Positions 51,401 through 64,000 of a stretch of 64,000 bases of DNA are shown here, piece after piece. Source of the DNA: Adineta vaga (taxonomy: Eukaryota > Rotifera); NCBI GenBank assembly GCA_021613535.1, contig CP075493.1, positions 9,052,001 through 9,116,000 of the forward strand, written 5' to 3'. The notes under the pieces were generated by a model, which was given only the letters and a program-made list of their open reading frames with translations, was not told the DNA's origin and did no database searches. The first letter of the stretch is position 1. Each line of letters opens with the position of its first letter. A program made the translations under genes and the position numbers.

Positions 51401-52157
51401 AATTGTCGCGTATGATTTTAATGGTGACAATAATACAGATATTGCTGTTTCTGCTCCCGGATATAATCTTATTATTATCTTGTTAGGAAATGGTGATGGA
51501 ACATTCTCAAATAAGACAACATATTTCGCTGGACGTAATGCAAATCCATCATCAGTCGATATGGCTGACTTCAATGGTGATGGTCATCAAGATATTTGCT
51601 ATAATAATATTGTGACACGAGGTGTGGGTGTTTTACTTGGAAGAGGTGATGGAACCTTTGAAGATCAGAAAGCATCTTTTGTTGGTGGTTTTTATCAACC
51701 ATCTTATATTGCTGTTGGTGATTTCAATGCTGATCAACGACCAGATGTTGCAGTTTCTTATAGTGGTGGGAAAAGTCTTGGTGTTCTTTTAGGTTATGGA
51801 AATGGAACATTGACTTCAGTAGAAAAATTTCCTGTTGGTAATAAAACATTTTATATACGAATTAGTGCTGGTGATTTTAATAATGATGGTATTTGGGACA
51901 TTGTTGCTAATCCTACTGCAAGATCCGTTATATATGTTTTAGTTGGATATGGTGATGGAAATTTTGATACACAAATGATTTTTTCTGCAAACATGACAGG
52001 TGGTTACACATGGGTTGTTCCTGCTGATTTTAATAATGACGGTTGTCAAGATATACTCGCTACGGATGATCAGGCTGGTGCGGTATTTGTTCTAATGAAT
52101 TCGTGTGCATGTCAAACAACTCCAATTATCAGAAAGAATACAACCATGAGACCTTAA
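45487..52157 (+). CDS. Three-module two-TM protein with stalk and seven-motif FG-GAP propeller (about 1850 aa)
   Basis: Exons: 45487-45664, 45835-46127, 46374-46950, 47001-47307, 47377-47514, 47742-48346, 48465-49089, 49151-49524, 49586-50816, 50874-50966, 51022-52157. Three homologous modules follow each other. Each has a cytosolic lead-in, TM1, an ectodomain of about 350 residues with conserved cysteines (CPCS or CSCS; HxICSS; LCxxS/A; NCxC...C in modules 2-3; ECFY/DCLY-xxx-C; CxPxxCSY), then TM2 with GGL (IGLQGGLTIVL, ISMIGGLTLAL, SLYGGLIIIL). After module 3 come another membrane helix (IILSCLVVLILIIALILF), a Thr/Ser stalk and a propeller with seven DFNxDxxxD loops at 52- or 51-residue spacing. 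Module 1 has a 1-nt frame disruption at 46437-46440. If module 1 is separate or dead, modules 2-3 plus propeller could start at ATG 47388 (1396 aa). Family not recognised; function unknown. Confidence 0.75.
46140..46157. repeat. (TA)n microsatellite
   Basis: Uninterrupted TA dinucleotides inside the second intron of the three-module gene. Confidence 0.85.
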
Positions 52158-53364
52158 TTCTTATCAACATTTGCAAGTTTTCATGATTATATTTTCTAAT
52201 TCTTTACTATTTACTACTTTATTTTAAACTCTCATCATAGATTTTAAACCTAACTGAAAATAATCTCCTTTACAAATCAATAAAAAGTAAATAATTTCAC
52301 AGCAAACTAAAAACAATGATTCATTCTACCTACTAGTAATGATCACGGTAATGTTTTCATAAAAATCATCAAAAATAATTTGCAAGAAATTTTCGGAAAT
52401 AAAGTCTCATCGAAGTTATTTTGTTGGGAAGATAATTACATTAATTTTGAATAGCTTTGCATTCTTTCATTAGAAAGAGCATTTTTTCATGTTAAAAATT
52501 ATTGTTTGAATCATTTTTTTCAATATTTTGATTAGTCAAAACTGTTTCACCTTCAAATAATTCAATCTCTCGCCTACCTAACGAAAAACCATAAAATCAT
52601 TAATTAAATTGAACGACCATTTCGTTCTCCTTTTTTCACCTTCTATCTAAATGATGTATTCCTCTTTTCTATTAATTATGACATGTAATAACGCTAAATA
52701 CGTGTGAAAAAAACCCTGATATATGTCTCAATCTACCTTCATGTCTTTAAAGAAAATAACTCGGTAGACTTCCATCAGATAAGCAATACCTTGAAGTGTG
52801 ACTAAATATTGCTTGTATAAACAATTTTAAACATCAACTGATGACGAAAATCTTCAAACATGACATTTTGTTCTTTTTTTTCTAAGTATAAGCAATGATA
52901 TTATCATATATTTTAAATAACACATTAACTAAATTGCCTTCACTGATATTTGATGTACTATACAAGATTTCGTTATCGACTTAAAATTGAAAAAAAACTA
53001 ATTACAAACATCTGATCATCATGATTAACTTTTATTTAAAAAGAAAAAGGTATTCCCATATAGATTGTTATTGATTTAATCATTAGATCGCGGCAAAGCG
53101 ATGATCTTGTCGCTTTTTTTTCATCACAGTAGGACAATTATTCTATCCTTAAGGTTGAGATAACAACTGATCATTTGATTTGCTTGTTATTTTAAATTTT
53201 ATTGCCAACAAGAAAGGAGGATGACACTGTTCAAGGGCAAGCAAATTAGAAAATAAAGTATTGGAATTGAAGAAATACTATACACGCATTACACACACAA
53301 CAATAACACGAAAGAAAGAAAAAAAAAGAGAGAAGAAATGAAAACGAATCAAAACACAGAAATT
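52158..53364. other. Intergenic between convergent three-module gene and goosecoid
   Basis: AT-rich with a CA-rich patch near 53291-53303 (ACACACACAA). Nothing else supported. Confidence 0.45.
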
Positions 53365-55937
53365 CTACAGTTTAACATATTGTGCAGAGTTATTCGTCGA
53401 CATTGTCGACGTTGAACTTATCTGTTGTCGAATCTGATCAATTGAACATGTTTCTTTCCGAGAATTTATATTCATCGTCGATTTTCCATTGGTCGTTAAT
53501 GCTAACGGCTGTTGACTATAGTCTGGTGAATGTGTGCTGGAATTACCTATTGATAAATCTGATCCTGAACTGTCACTATTATGACTAGGTATGGTTGGAC
53601 ATACAGCTAAATGATGTGATGCTGAAAGTGTTTGATCAACATTCGTTGGTGCTTCTTGACCAACACTACTCAATGATGAACTAGAATTTGCACTTGGTGT
53701 GGACGAACCTGTTGCTGTACTATCACCATCTGTTCGTTGTGATTTATCATGAGCTTCTCGACGACCTAAGAACAAGAGAAATTTTTTGTCTTTTTCATAA
53801 TAACATCTTACATAAGAAATACTTACATCTTTCGGTAGCTTCACGTTTTTGTTTACGATATTTTGCACGACGATTTTTAAACCAAACCTTAAATATTAAA
53901 TCATCATTTACCTTTCCAATCAATGATCAAACAAAAAAAGAGGAAAGAACAATGTCATGGTTGGTTAACTTTCTTTTTTGCAATACAGGTGCAATCTATC
54001 AATATTCGTACGCTCATTGGTCATAACATCTTTCGTTCGTTGTATATTTTCTTTCATGTGTGATCATGCATAAAAATTCATCACAAGTCATATTATTAAT
54101 AGTATATCAACATCATTCCGGAAAGTCGACAACGATTCTGATATTGACATGATGAGTTCTTAGCCTATTAACGGCAATAACCGAAAGGAAGAGAAGAAAA
54201 CAACAAAAACAAATGAACATTGTTGTTATTAATATCGTTCGATAGAGTAAAAGAGCAATCGGATATGATGGAAGACAAAGAGTGGGCGGCGTTAAAAGGA
54301 AATGGAAAAAATCTCTTCACATAAGAGTAAGAACATGAAATGAGAGGAAAGTAAAGACTGGATTTGTCTTTAGATCATCCCGGCTTCGACACTTCTACGA
54401 ATATTTCTTTGTTTCTATTCTTTAGTTTGATCACTTTCAAATGCGAGAAGTTGATCTTAGTCAAGTTTATTTAACCAGCAATCAGCGGATAATTGGCAAA
54501 CGATGAACTAAATCGTTCGATTGCTTCTGTCAATAAAAACAGTTCAATATAAGACAAAAAAAGACGAGAGAGAGAGAAGAGAATGACATATGAAGCAATA
54601 TATACTAGAAAAGTCGTCATGTCAACAATAACATTAGCAATCAATCGAATACTCTTACAGCTAGAGGCTAATGTGAGAAATCGACTTTAAATACAAGAGG
54701 AACAAAAAAATGAAAGAAAAAATTCAAAATCACTCGACATTGTTAGCAAGTGCCTTCTTTTCTTCCATTAAACTAGCATTATGATAAAAGCTTCTCACGG
54801 CCTACCCCTCGTCGAACAACCTATATGAAATCAAGCCAGTAGGCAAAGTCAATTTCTTAAGTTTTATTATATTTTTCTATCTAATCGGGTAAACATTGAA
54901 AGAGGAAATATTTTGATTTCATTAGTTTGTTACTTAATCTTAATGAATGTCAATGTTGTACTATCTTTAATTCATCAAATACATTTGATTCGATCAATAA
55001 ACTTATAAAATAACAAAATGTCAAAACATCTTACTTCAACACGTTCTTCTTTTAGATCAATTTTCATTGCTAGATCTATAAAAAAAATATATATGTATGT
55101 TAAATATATCTTTATTTATTCTACACATCACTTTTACCTTCTCTCATCATAACATCAGGATAATGTGTACGACCAAATGCTTCTTCTAATTGTTCAAGTT
55201 GTTCTTCAGTAAAAATTGTTCGATGTCTTCTTTTTCTTTTATGACTTTGAGCCATAGAAGCCGCAGCAAAGAAATTTTGTAATGCTGGATAAGCTACAAA
55301 ATAATTGAATCATTTATTTATTTAAACTATTTTCGACAATGTTCTTTCTCCCGTATTAAGATTAAAAGAAGTGATTTTATATACAACAAATGATAATTGA
55401 CTTTTATCAAATAAGCAAACCTATAAGTTTTCTTCTTCTTCTTATGTTTATCCGAACAATCATCTTTGATGAACATTCTGTCATATCAAATACAATAATA
55501 ACTAACTAACAAAAACAAGTGATGAAACGGAAAGAATATCTGTTTTTCTATCTGTCAATGTAAAGGAATCACTGACCATACTAACAATTAAACACATTTA
55601 TCAACAGTGAATATAACACTTTTCGGTCTAATACTTTCACATACTTACAATAGAAATCCGCTGCACTTTGTGAATTATTGTTCATTGCTGAACCATAGTA
55701 AGATGATAATGGTATAGGTAAACGTGGACGTGGAGCAAGAATATTATCAATTGAAAATGGATTTGTATGTGATACAACAGCAGCAGCGGCCGCAGCGGCT
55801 GCAGCTGCTGCTAAAGAATGATGAGCAGTATTAGATATAATACCATTTCCAACATTGGATGTTCCAGCTAAATATGCTGACAATGCAGCGGAGGGAAATT
55901 GTTTTAGTGCATCAGCATAATGAGGAAATTGATACAT
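53365..55937 (-). CDS. GSC: Goosecoid homeobox transcription factor, 315 aa
   Basis: Five exons: 55937-55649, 55293-55138, 55075-55035, 53887-53827 and 53765-53365, in frame. The N-terminus has an 11-Ala run (43-53) and [12 protein letters not shown] (61-72), the goosecoid eh1/GEH repressor motif that recruits Groucho. The homeodomain spans about 117-176 ([17 protein letters not shown] ... [17 protein letters not shown]) with Lys at position 50 (residue 166), Asn51 and Arg53, the bicoid/goosecoid-type specificity. The C-terminal tail is Ser/Thr-rich and disordered. Goosecoid is a paired-class repressor used in axial and foregut patterning in animals. The intron after VE in helix 3 is about 1.15 kb, long for this genome and a candidate site for enhancers. 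Confidence 0.96.
55783..55815. repeat. Alanine-codon tract in goosecoid
   Basis: A GC-rich run of GCA/GCG/GCC/GCT codons (minus strand) encodes eleven alanines. The mixed codons show it is not a pure recent triplet expansion. Confidence 0.85.
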
Positions 55938-57283
55938 TGTATATATTGTTTGTAAGTATCGTTAGTTTCTTTTGACAGTCAGTAGTCAATAATGTAGTCA
56001 CTAATCGATCGTGTTCGTCGTCCCTCTTTTGCCTCTCTCTTTTTCTCTCTCTCTCTCTCTCTCTCTTTCTTGCTTTATGTTCTATTCTACCAATCAGCGA
56101 TGATGTCTTGGCTGTTTGTCGATTTTCTTGTGCGATAATTGTTTTGCAAATATTTAATAGAAAAAAGAAGGCGACGTCATATACAGACACACATGCAGAA
56201 GCGAGGAAACGTATCTCTATGTATATGAATAGGTGACAGTAATGTTAGAAAGAAAAAGATGATTTTTTTTAGTAATCATAAATGATTTTTACGTTTCTCG
56301 TTCTCTTTCTCTTGTTTGGTAAGTGTGTGCATGCATATATCGACAAACCAATGAGCGTAAAGAGAAAATGTACATTGATTGAATACGAAAAGCGAGTAGA
56401 AAAAGAAATTGATTGATCGGGGATGATACGTTGTTGGTATGTGTAAATTAAATGAAAGATATATAATCATAGATAAACGATCATAGTATTGACGAAGAAA
56501 GTATCAATGAAAAAGATAAAACATAGATCACATCCTCTTTTAATAAATGAAATACGATGTTGTTACGTAGAGTTTTTCTTCTTCTTTCTTTATGACGAAG
56601 ATTTTTCCGTCACTGTTGCACAAGTTTTACATTTAATTTTTACGAAAAAAACAAATTAGCGATGTATACTATATACGTCATTTTGCCTTTAGGAATTGCC
56701 CGTAATAATTAATTTGTTTTTGATACAATGTAGTAAATAACAATGAAAGTAATAGATGTATTCAAACATACTTTTCTTACCACTGTATTGCAATGCTTAT
56801 TATAATTTTTTAATGAACTAGCCAAGCGCAGTAATAATGTGACCATGTATACATATACGCGTGTCGATATCGTGCATCTTCTTTTTCAATTCATTTCATT
56901 ATTTGTACTCTCCTTTCCGTATCAATGAAGGTTTGCAATATCATCAATACAACACAAATCAATAGAAGATCTAACCTTTAACAATAGAAGAGAACAAAAC
57001 AGTTTTCATTGATTGACATGATCTCATTTCTTTTTGCTTCTTCTTTGTTAGTTAACAAACTTTTCAAAGTGATTTAACTAACGGCACAAATACGGTTTGT
57101 ACACATATCGATATAACTGCTCTTGGCTGTCATAATGATTAGTCAACAAACATCGATTGAAAATGTGTTACTGTTTGCCGACTTGTATTTCTTTGTCTTT
57201 TATATACAAAGTTAACAAAACACTTGATCAAGTGGAAGAATACACGATTGTAGACATCATAGTCATCAGTCAATAATAGATAT
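55938..57283. other. Goosecoid upstream region
   Basis: About 1.35 kb with a long (CT)n tract at about 56043-56067. No gene supported. The 55912-56190 minus frame is simply the CT repeat read as Arg-Glu. Confidence 0.5.
56043..56067. repeat. (CT)n microsatellite
   Basis: About twelve CT units roughly 110 nt upstream of the goosecoid start. GA/CT tracts can be promoter elements, but none is shown here. Confidence 0.85.
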
Positions 57284-60200
57284 TTAAAAGTTTAAATTTG
57301 ATGAAGATGAGTTATCATCATCATCATCGCTCAGACTTAATTGTAAATTAGATAGAACACTAGTTGAACGTTGTAAAGTTACCGGCGAAGATGATAATGA
57401 TTGACATGCTTGAGCTGATTTTATCAAAGCAAGATTTTCTTGTTGAATTTGTAATAACATTTGTTGCTTTTCAAATTGATTATAACGTATTTCATTTCGT
57501 TTTACTCGACGAAGTTGTTCTTGTAGACGACGACGTTCACGTTTTAATTTTTCACGTTCATTATCATCTAAAGCATAGTATGCTTTACTACAATTGAACA
57601 AACGAAATCAACTACAGATTGATCATATCAATTGAGATATGCAAATCTCACATGAATTTGTCGCTTTTACTTTGTCGAATTTTTATATATGCTCGAATGA
57701 GAGTCATTATTTCGAAAGAATTCTTCACGTTGATAAGATGTACCTTGATTATCAATATAAGTTCGAGTAATATGTAACATTTTTCTACGCTAAAAAGAAG
57801 AAGAAGGAAGATGAAGAGTTTGTTTTTATACTTTTGAATCAATTGAACAAAATCATTTTCACTTCAGTTGACATAGACAATGCTTGATTTTCTCGTAAAA
57901 GATTTTCTAATGTTTCACTCATTTCATTCAGTTCATCACTATCATTCGAAATCTCGTCATCTGTTGATTGTTCATTTGTACAATTAAACAATCTACAAAA
58001 TGATATTTGTAAAAAAACAATAACAAATAAATCATAATTACCGATTTTGTAATTCAAATTGTTTTTGACAATTTTCTTTATATTTTTCAAATTGTTGTGC
58101 TTGTAAATGTTTTGCACCACGAGCGAATTTAATCATCCCTTTTTTATTTCAAAAAATAACAAACCAATGTGAACACGAAGACATGAGTGAAAAGATTCAT
58201 ACCACCATTGATGCCTTCTTTCGCTTGTTGCGTAGATAATGTTCGAACCTGTTTGAAACGTATTGAAAGATATATTTGGATACAATCGTTCTTACTAAAT
58301 CAACAATTTCCCATCGAGTTAACGATTGAATAGTTTTTTCCGATATGTTAAATTTCAATAATAATTTTCTTGCATCTTTTAATTGTAAACGACGAAGATC
58401 GGCATCAGTACCCGTCACAGCTCGACGTAAATGTTTGAGATCATTATTAGTCTATACGATATTCATAATACTTATTCAGTAACATTCTCTTCTTACTCTT
58501 GTTTTATGAATACTTTTACTTCCGATACCAAATGCTTGCATCAAACATTTGCCTTTCAATGCGCCAAGATATGCACGTGTAGTATTCCAAGGTGCTTGTA
58601 AAATTTCATCATTAAGTTCAATAGAATAATCACATCGATCATCATCATCGTCATCGTCAAGATCGATATTATATTTATCACACAAACCAGCATCTATTAT
58701 CAAATATTGTATAGTTTCATTGTTGGACTATTGTATCGAATTAATAGACCTTTCAAACGTTGTTCAGCTGCTGCCATAGATGCGTATGCACAACAATATT
58801 CAGGTTTGATAAGATCTTGTATTTCATCTTCTGTAGGTAATCGAAAATCATTTCTCAATATCCATGAATTGCAATCATCAAAAAAAGATGATTTAAAAGA
58901 GAAAGAAAAAAATCGTAACAATCGATTTTTACACAGAAAATCATTTACCAGTTCGTCGAAAATCTGCACTTGTTTTCAATCGTTTTCGAATTGATGTTTC
59001 AGCCAAACGTGGAAATACTCGTTTAATATCTTCAATACGTATTCGACGTGGTATTTCAGTACTTTGAAGAAATAATCGATAGATATAAATTTGTAATAAA
59101 TCACGTTGAAATAGATTCACACGTTTTGATTGTGGAATAGGTACTTCTATTAATGGACATTCTTGTCCAACAATATATATGATGTCAATATTACGTATAT
59201 AAAAATCATTTTTTCTATTATATATTATAAGAAAATCTTGAGTTAAAGATATTTGTCGATAGATTGGTGCAATGAACATGTTGTTTTCTATGGTTTGAAT
59301 ATTTAAACCACGTGGAATTGACCAAAGAAACGGTGATGCATGTGTATAGATTAATTCACCATAATCCACTTCAAATGAATTCATATCTGCTTTGAAATGT
59401 TGCTAAGAAAACAAGAGGATTTCTTTTTTTCTAATGGAAGTTTTTTTTTAAACTTTACTGGTCGAAGGTATGTTCGAATTTTACTAAACATTCCTGATTC
59501 ATTTAATAAAGCTGGATATTGTTCACTATATTCAAATAGAAGGATTTCACCTAATCGACCTGTTAAATCTGATTTAACTCGAATGGATTGATTAGACACG
59601 TTTTTATCTGCTAATTGAATCGATGTCCATGATTGTCGATGATTGATGAATTGAAGTATTGGACGATGAAAATAACGTAATTCATTCGCTGTACGAAATA
59701 TTGGATAGAAGACAAAATCGAAATTCTGAGTAGAGAAAACTTATTCGAAATAGTCTCAGTTAATTGTTACTTACTTGTGTAGAATTTATTCGTCGTTTTG
59801 AGAAAAAACTTTGTTCGGAATTACAATCATAATAGAAATCATTACTTAGATTCCAAAACGAAATTGGTTTTGGTTTGATTGTTTCTTTATATTTGTCATA
59901 ATGATGATAAAAATCATCATGATTATCTGGTAAAACGCCACTTAAACCAACGCGAGCGAGAACATTTCGTGTACGATGTAAACGACTTTCCTAGATTGAT
60001 ATTAAAGATTGAATCACTTTAGAAGATTTGTACAAACTTTATTATGTTTGAACGAGTTGAATTTCTTTTGAGTTGTAACTTTCTCTTTCCGAGTCGAATT
60101 TGCAGCAAGTTCATTTGATAATTCACTAACGGTAAAATCTTGTTGAAGATTTACATATTTTAGTTTATACTAAATAATAAATATTTGTTATTCGAATTTA

Positions 60201-61029
60201 TAAGATTCTACTGACGTTCAAATCAAATTGAAAGTTTTCATTATCTGACAAATTTTTCAAGATAACAGCATCATTTAATGGAAAAATTGAATACCAATTA
60301 ATAACTCGATTTCGATCATCTAAAGATCTAAGACGATGAGACATTTGCTTTTAAAAACTGATCTCTACCATATCGAATATTTTCCATGTAATCAACATTT
60401 CGTCCTTTGAAGATACAAGAAAAATTTCGCTTTTTCTTGTACATAGTTATGAGTTTCTATGTACCTAATACTTCTTTTTGATATGTAGCCATTGTTCGAC
60501 ATTCACGTGTTGGTATCCAACCCATCTCTTCGGATTTCGATGGATTAATTGCATTGGAATGACGAACGATTGAATTCTCCCATGCATGATATTCGATCGG
60601 TAAGATATGATTCTAAATACATATTAAAACTTCCGATTCTATGAGAAAAGACTTTCATCAACTAACAAATATGTCGAAGATATATTTTTCTTCATTTGGA
60701 CAATATGTTAAAGGTTTGGTAGAATAGTCTTCCGTTGTGGCTGCCGGAACGATGGGTAGTTGTTCACGAAATAAGTCCTTTTGTCGAAAAAAAACCGAAT
60801 GATAAAGAATAGTGTTCGATATTTTTTTTGCATACCAAATCATTTTTTATAAAGATAACTGCTGGATGGAAGTTTGATGAAAGCTAAAATATATAGAGTT
60901 TATCAATGAAAGAATAGTTGTCAGTTAATTAGAAGCTTTCATTCTGAATATTTTACAAGTCTCTAATATGATTACCTTGGTCTTCTTCTCCAACGTGAAA
61001 TCATTCTCATTTAATTCTGAACGTTTCAT
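57284..61029 (-). CDS. TAF1: TFIID subunit TAF1, bromodomain-less, with frame disruptions (about 937 aa)
   Basis: Seventeen exons were placed: 61029-60976, 60883-60836, 60777-60667, 60612-60465, 60404-60216, 60169-60038, 59990-59775, 59725-59459, 59402-58949, 58878-58750, 58693-58497, 58451-58296, 58248-58203, 58138-58042, 57992-57863, 57789-57652, 57587-57284. The conserved central TAF1 region is clear: [126 protein letters not shown] and [19 protein letters not shown]1 is the TFIID scaffold bound to TAF7 and TBP at promoters. The protein stops about 75 residues after the last motif, without zinc knuckle or the two bromodomains (human about 1890 aa). Exons 5 and 16 each need a 1-nt shift, and exon 10 starts after TG, not AG. 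Confidence 0.88.
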
Positions 61030-61310
61030 TATTCTTTTCATAGGGAACTGATTAACGATTTTCGAAGATCTTTCTGTCTAGTTTCTATGGTGATCATGAA
61101 TTCGGTTTTCTAGCAATAGCAAACAATTGAAAGCAATAAAATTCTAATGATAAATAAATAAAATACTTCATATTTCTATGAACTAACAAATTCAAATGAA
61201 TAATGAATTGATGTCGCTAGAATCGTTTGAAAAGTCCAGTTCATTCAGTCTATATAATATCTGTCCGTTCGTTATATAATCTTTCTTTTCTTTTGTCTAT
61301 AACAAACATC
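61030..61310. promoter_or_regulatory. Divergent TAF1/HELLS upstream region
   Basis: Only 281 nt separate the two opposite ATGs, so a shared bidirectional promoter is likely. No specific element identified. Confidence 0.45.

Positions 61311-64000
<2,690 letters not shown>

Noticed and set aside
51194-51574. 126-aa minus-strand frame
   Set aside because: Antisense shadow of the FG-GAP repeats.
55912-56190. Arg/Glu-rich minus-strand frame
   Set aside because: It is the (CT)n microsatellite translated.
60345-60360. Programmed ribosomal frameshift at TTTTTAAAAG in TAF1
   Set aside because: The heptamer TTTAAAA would give a -1 shift, but the downstream frame requires +1; an indel is simpler.

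Overview
This window looks like nuclear DNA from a bdelloid rotifer (Adineta/Rotaria/Philodina type). It is AT-rich. Genes are broken by many tiny introns (mostly about 45-70 nt, GT...AG, often GTAAG). Conserved animal genes (RAB6, TAF1, HELLS, EIF3F, DCPS, CDIPT, goosecoid) sit beside bacterial-type genes that have acquired introns and signal peptides (an extracellular PHB depolymerase, an NCYxY-motif secreted protein) and beside FG-GAP/VCBS proteins. Species cannot be fixed without a search. All exon models below were joined by hand from reading-frame continuity, splice motifs and protein-family knowledge.

Layout. 0.8-3.8 kb: a single-LIM protein and RAB6 (+). 4.5-11.6 kb: four minus-strand genes (rhodopsin-like GPCR, small Cys-rich secreted protein, ADP-ribosylglycohydrolase, NCYxY secreted protein). 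13.7-17.4 kb: PHB depolymerase (-) and a broken FG-GAP gene (+). 17.5-20.2 kb: EIF3F and DCAF4 (-), only 56 nt apart and possibly one trans-spliced operon. 20.5-26.8 kb: a head-to-head pair of GH18 chitinase-like genes, one with a damaged catalytic motif and two C-terminal chitin-binding domains. 27.3-36.2 kb: plus-strand genes (CaaX-tailed disordered protein, histidine phosphatase, AT-hook-like protein, phosphatidylinositol synthase, DCPS). 36.3-39.0 kb: two surface or secreted minus-strand proteins. 39.2 kb: a small Cys/His protein, followed by about 6 kb with no confident gene. 45.5-52.2 kb: a large gene made of three tandem two-transmembrane modules followed by a stalk and a seven-motif FG-GAP propeller. 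53.4-55.9 kb: goosecoid (-). 57.3-64.0 kb: TAF1 (-) and HELLS (+), divergent.

Functional themes. One set is housekeeping: transcription (TAF1, goosecoid), chromatin remodelling (HELLS), translation (EIF3F), mRNA decay (DCPS), membrane lipid synthesis (CDIPT) and Golgi trafficking (RAB6). The other is outward-facing: chitinases, PHB depolymerase, a peptidase-like secreted protein, Ig and FG-GAP surface proteins. The most unusual object is the three-module gene at 45.5-52.2 kb.

Several genes carry isolated single-base disruptions (about 27640, 46437-46440, 60349-60357, 57705-57725, a stop at 16962). Some lie in short homopolymers, so residual assembly errors compete with real decay of one copy of a degenerate-tetraploid genome.
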